Origin: Watersipora subatra
Taxonomy: Eukaryota > Bryozoa > Gymnolaemata > Cheilostomatida > Watersiporidae
Direction of reading: 5' to 3'
Assembly: GCF_963576615.1 (NCBI RefSeq)
Contig: NC_088714.1
Coordinates: 372,001 to 436,000, forward strand
Length of the DNA: 64,000 bases
In this document: positions 58,501 through 64,000 of the stretch, one piece after another
Layout of the letters: each line of letters begins with the position of its first letter
How positions within the stretch are numbered: position 1 is the first letter of the stretch
Program-made: the position numbers and the translations under genes
Notes under the pieces: model-generated
The model's database searches: none
What the model was told of the DNA's origin: nothing
The model's input: the letters and a program-made list of their open reading frames with translations, nothing else

Positions 58501-61500
58501 AGATGAGCAACATGGCCTTACTCATAACCCTCTATGTAAAGCTAGCACCAAGGGTCGTGGTGTACTGTGTTCCTACCATTGACGATAAACATGCGCTTTT
58601 GCAGTCCTGGGTAGTTATTTTGGAGTATCTCGGCGTTGTGAATATAAAGGTTGAGCCCAGGTTTCCACAGCATCTTCTTGTTAAAGTTAGTCATATCAAA
58701 TATCAAGGTGAAACCATCAATTCTACGCTGATGCTGGAAGTAGAGGTACATATAAAGTGTGTAACAAGGTGCAGCCACCAGTGACATTGCAGTACACCAT
58801 TGACATAAAATTACATGAGGCAAGTATAGACTTTTGAAGACGAGTTAAGGACATAATCCTTCATATATTTACATCACTTGAAGAAGACGAAAGGAGGTAA
58901 CTTGTCCCCACATGGTTAGTTGTTAACAGTCAAAAAAGACATAGGGACTGTAAGAGACAACGAACGCTGAAAACGATGAGAAGGGAAGGTTTGAAGGAGA
59001 TAAAGAATGAGGAAGGAAGGTGTGAAAGAGATGAAGAAGAGAAAAAATGAATGAGCGGAGAAAGGTAAAAGCAGAGTAAAGAAAAACAGAAAGAGATGTG
59101 AGAGAAAGAGTGACGGAAAAGAGAGAATGAAGAGAAAAAAAGGAGGAAGGGAGAGGTAAAATAGAAAAGTAGAGAAAAAGGAGAAGGGAAAAGAAAGAGA
59201 TAGGATGAGAATGAAAATGGGAAAGGATAGGCAAGAAAAAGAAGTGAAGAATAAAAGACAATCTATAAACTCAAAACTCAAAGTTTGTCTGTATGTCCTT
59301 CGGTATGTCCGGCTATAGCTATTACAATCTTGGAATTAAAAGCTCTCATTCTGCTAGATTAGAACTCAGAATGATTACAACCACAAGTTTCTAACCATGC
59401 ATTTAGCCACCAAGCTACACTGTTTTTACAATTATATCGCTTTTATCACACACTGTATAACGTATGCGCACGCTAAATGTGCACTTTAGATTATTAACTA
59501 ATACTACCTGATACATTTGTTGTTTATTTATATTTTTGAAATTGTTTAAAAACTATAATTTTTTGCTACCATTACCTATTTTTTGTTATATTTTAAAATG
59601 AGCCGTTACACATCTACTTTTAGTTTTTCGTAAGGTTCGATTGCTAAATCGGTAAAGGCTAATACCTTTCACGCAGACAATTGAATTATCTTGAGTAAGA
59701 ATAGCCTCTACATTCTCTATCCGTTCAACCAGAAAAAGACAGTCCAATATCTCATTTTTACATTTGTACAAGTATCGAGAGGTACCATTATCGTCATATT
59801 CATTATTTTGATAAATAGCTTCTAGTAGAACAGTAACATTTTTTATACACACGCTCGCACACACGCACACACACACTTCTTTGCATGAATTGTTATTATT
59901 AATTCAACATATTCAGGATTTTTATTCTGTTTTCTCAGTTCATATTAATTTATCATTATGAAATCATCTTTTATTGTAGTCGTAGCAAAACAGACTTAAT
60001 TTAGCTAATACTTGCTAATTATTTCACATTTACACTTGAACACTATTATAGTTGTTTCATTTTGTTTTCTAATTTATTTGACCTGCACAAAACATTTTCC
60101 TCGTGACATGAAGTTTGAAAGTTACAGTTGTTTGACAAAGTTTGAAAACTTCTACAGCTTTTTTAATTTTTTCTCTCAATTAATTTAAACTGCACAAAAA
60201 ACTTTTCTCATCATATGAAGTTTGAAAGTTAGAATGGTAACTGTTGCTATATATTAAATAAAAATAAATTTTGTGTGCAAAGACTTTTATTACCCGGGCA
60301 ATGCCATTCACCGGACATTCATCTAGTTGAAATAAAGGTAGAGAGAGAGAGAGAGGATAGGTAAAGAGGGAATGAGAGGGAGAGATAGTGAAAAAGTTTA
60401 AAAAAAGGGGGGGGGGAGAGAGAGGAAAAAGAGCAAGGCGCAAGGAGGGAAAGAGATTAAAGGGGGGAGGGATGGAAGATAAAGAGAGTGATTGGAGACA
60501 GGGGTAGAATGAGGGATAGAGAGAGGAAAAAAGGGTACAAAAAGATAGAAGGGTAGATGGAGGGAAAAGGATATAGAAAGAGGAAAGAGAAGAAGAGAGA
60601 AAGGTAGAAAGAAGGGCAGAAAGAGAAAGAGAGGAAATGAGGGATGAAAAAGAGAGAAAAGGGGAAAGGAAAGGGGATAGAATTGGGGAATGAAAAGAGA
60701 GAAAGGGTAAAAAGAGAAGGATAAAAGGAAGAAAAAGAGGAAAGAGATAGGAAGAGAGAAGGGTAGAGAGAGGAAGAAGGAGAGAAAGGAGCGAGAGAAG
60801 GAGAGAGGGGTAGAGATAGGAGAAGAGAGGAGGAAAAGAGAGGAAGAGAGAAAGATATTGAGAGGAGAAAAAAAGGGGTAGAGAGAAGAGAGAGGGATAG
60901 AGAGGGGTAGAAAAAGTGAACAAAGAAAAGGGTAGAAAGAAAAGAGAAAGGGATAGAGAGAGGAATAGAGAGAGAGGGGTAGAGAAAGTGATTATAGGGA
61001 AAAAAGGAAAGGAGCGACAAAAAGGAAATAAAACAATAAGAAAAGAAGAAAAGGGAGACTAAAAAAGTAAGGAAGCAAATAGAGGGAAAGAGAATAAGAA
61101 AAGAAGAAAGGGGAGACTAAAAGAGTAAGGAAGCAAATAGAGGGAAAGAGAATAAGAAAAGAAGAAAGGGGAGACTAAAAGAGTAAGGAAGCAAATAGAG
61201 GGAAAGAGAATAAGAAAAGAAGAAAGGGGAGACTAAAAGAGTAAAGCCGGGTTCCCACATACGTCGCAAAGCACCGGCGACACACCGCAGTCTATTAGCG
61301 ATGAAATGGGAACGTATGCGCCGAGGACCGCCGAGGATCGCCGGTAGTTGCCGGCGCCATCGCAATAGTTTAGCGCTGTTCAAAATTCGCAAACGGCTGC
61401 AGGCAAAACCTTCCCGAAATGCACTGTACGGGTAAAGGTCACCATTATAAGAAAGGCATGGCGAGCGAACATTTTATTTGATTACGCAATTATGTTTACG

Positions 61501-62023
61501 ATATTATTAACGATGTGGCTTTTATGTGAACATTAAACTGCGCCGAGCACCGCAAGTGTTTTGCTGCGCGATATTACCGCTGGTGCTTTGCGACGTATAT
61601 GGGAACCAGGCTTTAGGAAGCAACTAGAGGGAAAGAGTAAAAATTAAAAAAAGCAAAAGACACCCTTACTATTTCTGATTGATATTTGCACTCTTGCGCT
61701 AGCTCTTCACAGTTTCGAATGACAACTTTTTCAAGATCTGTCTTTTTTACGGACTTCATGATGCCTCTCATATCCAAACCCCCTAAAATGACATATTCGG
61801 CCATTTAACCAAAATCTTGCCATTATGCCAATTGCCACGTTGCTTGTTGCAACGCAATTAAGTCACCTGTTTGATATCACTTACCAAAAGGCTCAATCCT
61901 TATTGGAAGACCTAATTTGTCATAGCCACACATTCCCCCAATAAAGTACTTTTTTAACACTTCTGGTTCCTCAAAGTTCACCAGGATCTCATCTACCCCC
62001 ATCCTATCTCGGTACATCATGCT
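52367..62023 (-). CDS. SEC14L2: SEC14-like lipid-binding protein, gene 2 (exons 4-10; 5' exons beyond the window)
   Basis: Minus-strand coding exons in transcript order: 62023-61885, 61782-61670, 58733-58577, 56671-56481, 56304-56165, 54734-54580 and 52503-52367, all GT-AG, with phases identical to gene 1. It encodes the CRAL-TRIO lipid-binding fold (GGMCGYDKLG, IDGFTLIFDMTNF, MLWKPGLN, YLGGSMTGPNGD) and the whole GOLD domain (CHGGEVPSEYFIDE, SWSFKTEENSIGFG, YYLIFDNTFSWTSPKKLYYQ). The stop TAA is at 52369-52367. Exons 4-9 have exactly the lengths of gene 1's; the last exon is 18 nt longer and ends in an unrelated tail. No frame break is seen, so it is probably functional. Exons 1-3 (about 53 residues) are not in 62024-64000, which is intron 3 filled by a 56-bp array. 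Function is inferred from the family: soluble lipid transfer or sensing. Confidence 0.94.
52930..54285. repeat. 35-bp tandem array, about 38 copies, in intron 9 of gene 2
   Basis: The unit starts GTACTAGTATACAACTCTAT and ends GTTTATAGTCAGTGA. Shortened copies lack the CTATG segment. Multi-unit blocks recur (the CTCCATGTTTGTAGTCAGTG then TTCATG pair appears four times), a sign of block duplication. Confidence 0.96.
54286..54579 (-). other. Intron 9 of gene 2, unique part next to exon 9
   Basis: No exon or repeat recognised. Confidence 0.4.
54580..54734 (-). CDS. SEC14L2: Gene 2 exon 9
   Basis: 155 nt after CTGTTAG; donor GTGAGT. It encodes SWSFKTEENSIGFGITMK and DSHILEQDGSIVCEKEGK. The array in intron 8 leaves an open frame running straight into this exon. 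Confidence 0.96.
54759..55850. repeat. 13-bp tandem array, about 84 copies, in intron 8 of gene 2
   Basis: The unit GAGGGTGACAAGT has GAAGG, GGCAAC and GATGAC variants. The minus strand lacks stops in all three frames over most of its length, giving three overlapping frames of about 300-360 codons that repeat SPSLVTLTCHPHL. The array ends about 25 bp from the exon 9 acceptor. Confidence 0.97.
55851..56164 (-). other. Intron 8 of gene 2, donor side
   Basis: Unique sequence, no exon. Confidence 0.4.
56165..56304 (-). CDS. SEC14L2: Gene 2 exon 8
   Basis: 140 nt after TTTATATAG; donor GTAATA (slightly weak). It encodes ICHGGEVPSEYFIDEAIQTK through PSPGSVL. Confidence 0.95.
56481..56671 (-). CDS. 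SEC14L2: Gene 2 exon 7
   Basis: 191 nt after CACTTTTAG; donor GTATTT. It encodes PAIFPILWKVAKPII to YLGGSMTGPNGDQLCLHK. Relative to gene 1, the DGDPKC run near the end reads NGDQLC. The 54-bp array ends about 25 bp before it. Confidence 0.96.
56697..57072. repeat. 54-bp tandem array, left half (about 7 copies)
   Basis: The unit contains AACATACCCCTGCCCAGTAT, CCCTAAAATAGATTTAGACT and TAAGGAAGGAG. Two alternating subtypes (ATAGATCTATACTTAAG and ATAGATTTAGACTTAAG) give a 108-bp dimer period. The array is interrupted at its TTAA by the element at 57073. Confidence 0.95.
57073..57955. mobile_element. TTAA-flanked long-TIR element (883 bp) inserted in the 54-bp array
   Basis: Left end AGGTTGACTTGCAACACAAT and right end GTTGCGAGTCAACCT are inverted. 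The arms match for roughly 190 bp at each end. Flanks are TTAA at 57069-57072 and 57956-57959. The array unit contains CTTAAGG at exactly this position, so the insertion site is recoverable. The TIR sequence differs from that of the 29310 element, so it is a second family of the piggyBac/Kolobok type. No transposase. Confidence 0.88.
57956..58470. repeat. 54-bp tandem array, right half (about 9.5 copies)
   Basis: Same unit as 56697-57072. It resumes at TTAAGGAAGGAG after the element. Here the CTGTCCAG and CTGCCCAA subtypes are common, and the alternation is less regular than on the left side. Confidence 0.95.
58577..58733 (-). CDS. SEC14L2: Gene 2 exon 6
   Basis: 157 nt after CTACTTCCAG; donor GTAGGA. 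It encodes HQRRIDGFTLIFDMTNFNKK and on to NNYPGLQKRMFIVN. Confidence 0.96.
58734..59276. repeat. Intron 5 of gene 2, purine-rich tract
   Basis: From about 58930 the plus strand is mostly A and G (GAGAGAAAGAG-like) without a fixed unit. The minus frames through it are low-complexity F/S/L runs. Confidence 0.7.
59277..60327 (+). mobile_element. Interspersed repeat, copy 2 (about 1.05 kb)
   Basis: Homologous to 384-1312: same head (CTCAAAGTTTGTCTG), same tRNA-like region on - (about 59370-59425), same central segment, and the same GC-rich tail ending ATTCATCTAGT. It is longer than copy 1 because the stretch around GCACAAAACATTTTCCTC (about 60085) is duplicated at about 60190. It is flanked on both sides by purine-rich sequence. 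A (CA)n-type run sits at 59845-59876. Confidence 0.75.
60340..61244. repeat. Polypurine tract with a 58-bp tandem repeat at its right end
   Basis: About 900 bp are nearly all A/G on +. From about 61030 a unit of about 58 bp (AGACTAAAAGAGTAAGGAAG plus AAATAGAGGGAAAGAG...) repeats about 3.5 times. Long minus frames here (247 and 187 codons) are F/L/S low complexity and are rejected as genes. Confidence 0.85.
61245..61612. mobile_element. PIF/Harbinger-like MITE (about 368 bp) inserted in the purine repeat
   Basis: Ends AGCCGGGTTCCCACATACGT and ACGTATATGGGAACCAGGCT are inverted over about 35 bp, continuing CGCAAAGCACCRGCG. The flanks TAA (61242-61244) and TTA (61613-61615) fit a TWA target. Uninterrupted neighbouring units read GAGTAAGGAAGC at this point, which marks the insertion site. 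No coding capacity. Confidence 0.75.
61670..61782 (-). CDS. SEC14L2: Gene 2 exon 5
   Basis: 113 nt after CATTTTAG; donor GTAAGG. It encodes GGLDMRGIMKSVKKTDLEK and the CEELAQECKYQ helix. The upstream in-frame ATG at 61804 lies in the intron and is not a start. Intron 4 is only 102 bp. Confidence 0.95.
61885..62023 (-). CDS. SEC14L2: Gene 2 exon 4
   Basis: 139 nt after TTCTGTCTGCAG; donor GTAAGT. It begins SMMYRDRMGVDEI and contains EVLKKYFIGGMCGYDKLG. It is the first exon of gene 2 in the window. Confidence 0.95.
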
Positions 62024-62389
62024 CTGCAGACAGAACGGAATAGATGATCTTACTACATTTTAGGCATGACCGTTTATCTATCTTATATCTATTCTTATCT
62101 CCCTATTTATATTGCTATTTGAATCATTTGTTACGTCAGGCGAAATTGAGTTGTCTGAACATTTCGGGCCTTTATGGTATAACTAAGCACATGCGTGTCA
62201 ACAAGCGCAAATGTATTCATAACAGATGCCCGGGTACATTTACACTACTTCAAACCCTGCAGCTCTACATTTAGATTCAGACATGCATAGCTGATGGGAT
62301 TCATACATTCACACATTCAACTATGACAAGGATTTAAGTACTAAGTTATATCGAGAGCAAAATAATTCTATAAAATCTTCAACCACTAA
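62024..62389 (-). other. Intron 3 of gene 2, acceptor side
   Basis: Unique sequence. I searched it for a counterpart of gene 1 exon 3 (ARNFDLAKSEEML) and found none. Confidence 0.5.
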
Positions 62390-64000
62390 GTTGATAATTT
62401 CACAGAGTTGACTCTATGTTCCCATGTGAACACTTCAGCTAGTCAGCTGACAGTTTCACAGAGTTGACTCTATGTTCCCATGTGAACACTTCACCTAGTC
62501 AGCTGACAGTTTCACAGAGTTGACTCTATGTTCCCATGTGAACACTTCAGCTAGTCAGCTGACAGTTTCACAGAGTTGACTCTATGTTCCCATGTGAACA
62601 CTTCAGCTAGTCAGCTGACAGTTTCACAGAGTTGACTCTATGCTCCCTTGTGAATACTTCACCTAGTCAGCTGACAGTTTCACAGAGTTGACTCTATGTT
62701 CCCATGTGAACACTTCAGCTAGTCAGCTGACAGTTTCACAGAGTTGACTCTATGTTCCCATGTGAACACTTCAGCTAGTCAGCTGACAGTTTCACAGAGT
62801 TGACTCTATGTTCCCATGTGAACACTTCAGCTAGTCAGCTGACAGTTTCACAGAGTTGACTCTATGTTCCCATGTGAACACTTCAGCTAGTCAGCTGACA
62901 GTTTCACAGAGTTGACTCTATGTTCCCATGTGAACACTTCACCTAGTCAGCTGACAGTTTCACAGAGTTGACTCTATGTTCCCATGTGAACACTTCAGCT
63001 AGTCAGCTGACAGTTTCACAGAGTTGACTCTATGTTCCCATGTGAACACTTCAGCTAGTCAGCTGACAGTTTCACAGAGTTGACTCTATGTTCCCATGTG
63101 AACACTTCAGCTAGTCAGCTGACAGTTTCACAGAGTTGACTCTATGTTCCCATGTGAACACTTCAGCTAGTCAGCTGACAGTTTCACAGAGTTGACTCTA
63201 TGCTCCCATGTGAACACTTCAGCTAGTCAGCTGACAGTTTCACAGAGTTGACTCTATGCTCCCATGTGAATACTTCAACTAGTCAGTTGACAGTTTCACA
63301 GAGTTGACTCTATGCTCCCATGTGAACACTTCAGCTAGTCAGCTGACAGTTTCACAGAGTTGACTCTATGTTCCCATGTGAACACTTCAGCTAGTCAGCT
63401 GACAGTTTCACAGAGTTGACTCTATGTTCCCATGTGAACACTTCAGCTAGTCAGCTGACAGTTTCACAGAGTTGACTCTATGTTCCCATGTGAACACTTC
63501 AGCTAGTCAGCTGACAGTTTCACAGAGTTGACTCTATGCTCCCTTGTGAACACTTCACCTAGTCAGCTGACAGTTTCACAGAGTTGACTCTATGTTCCCA
63601 TGTGAACACTTCAGCTAGTCAGCTGACAGTTTCACAGAGTTGACTCTATGCTCCCATGTGAACACTTCAGCTAGTCAGCTGACAGTTTCACAGAGTTGAC
63701 TCTATGTTCCCATGTGAACACTTCAGCTAGTCAGCTGACAGTTTCACAGAGTTGACTCTATGTTCCCATGTGAACACTTCAGCTAGTCAGTTGATAATTT
63801 CACAGAGTTGACTCTATGTTCCCATGTGAACACTTCAACTAGTCAGTTGACAGTTTCACAGAGTTGACTCTATGCTCCCTTGTGAATACTTCAGCTAGTC
63901 AGCTGACAATTTCACAGAGTTGACTCTATGTTCCCATGTGAACACTTCAGCTAGTCAGCTGACAGTTTCACAGAGTTGACTCTATGTTCCCATGTGAACA
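62390..64000. repeat. 56-bp tandem array, about 28 copies, continuing past the window
   Basis: The unit starts TTTCACAGAGTTGACTCTAT, then GTTCCCATGTGAACACTTCA and GCTAGTCAGCTGACAG. It contains two small palindromes (TTCCCATGTGAA and GTCAGCTGAC). Copies are highly similar with recurrent GCTCCCTTG variants. It occupies intron 3 of gene 2. Confidence 0.97.

Noticed and set aside
60180..61392. F/L/S-rich minus frames of 187-247 codons
   Set aside because: Antisense of a polypurine tract; low-complexity composition only.
61613..61804. MAEYVILGGLDM as a start of gene 2
   Set aside because: The ATG lies upstream of the CATTTTAG acceptor; gene 1 shows that the exon begins at the split glycine codon.
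62390..64000. CRISPR-like regular repeat
   Set aside because: The 56-bp units are contiguous with no unique spacers, and the context is an animal intron.

Overview
The window is nuclear DNA of an invertebrate animal. It is AT-rich, has GT-AG introns of 0.1 to 8 kb, and carries animal gene families, DNA-transposon remnants with clear target-site duplications, and an exceptional load of tandem arrays (roughly a quarter of the window by my tally). I cannot fix the phylum; a lophotrochozoan (for example a bryozoan or mollusc) is a guess, not a result.

Three genes are supported. (1) At the left edge lies the last coding exon (1901-2050, +) of a gene ending in a RING-like zinc finger that resembles NSE1/NSMCE1. 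(2) A complete 10-exon SEC14-like lipid-transfer gene (CRAL-TRIO plus GOLD, 390 aa, closest in layout to vertebrate SEC14L2/3/4) runs on + from 27543 to 46968. (3) A second SEC14-like paralog runs on - from 62023 down to 52367; its exons 4-10 are in the window and exons 1-3 lie beyond 64000. The two SEC14-like genes are tail to tail. They share every visible intron position and phase, and exons 4-9 have identical lengths (139, 113, 157, 191, 140, 155 nt); only the last exon differs (119 versus 137 nt). They are a local inverted duplication, and both look intact.

Layout: 1-2100, interspersed repeats and the NSE1-like last exon. 2101-27478, no recognisable gene; tandem arrays, two hAT-like elements (12659-13501 and 21536-22523, the latter with a perfect 8-bp target duplication), a perfect 24-bp hairpin (13638-13690) and one pogo/Tigger-like TIR element. 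27479-46968, SEC14-like gene 1, whose introns hold a second pogo/Tigger-like copy with a TTAA-flanked long-TIR element nested in it, a 1.5-kb 20-bp array, a Harbinger-like element, a piggyBac-like element and a 1-kb 13-bp array. 46969-52366, convergent intergenic region dominated by a 3.1-kb array of an 18-bp unit. 52367-64000, SEC14-like gene 2, with arrays of 35, 13, 54 and 56 bp in successive introns, a second TTAA element inserted into the 54-bp array and a small Harbinger-like element inserted into a purine-rich repeat.

Most long open frames in the window are by-products of stop-free tandem arrays and are not annotated as genes. The most unusual architecture is that five arrays end within about 15-45 bp upstream of real 3' splice sites. 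Several elements have inserted into other repeats, so insertion order can be read directly.
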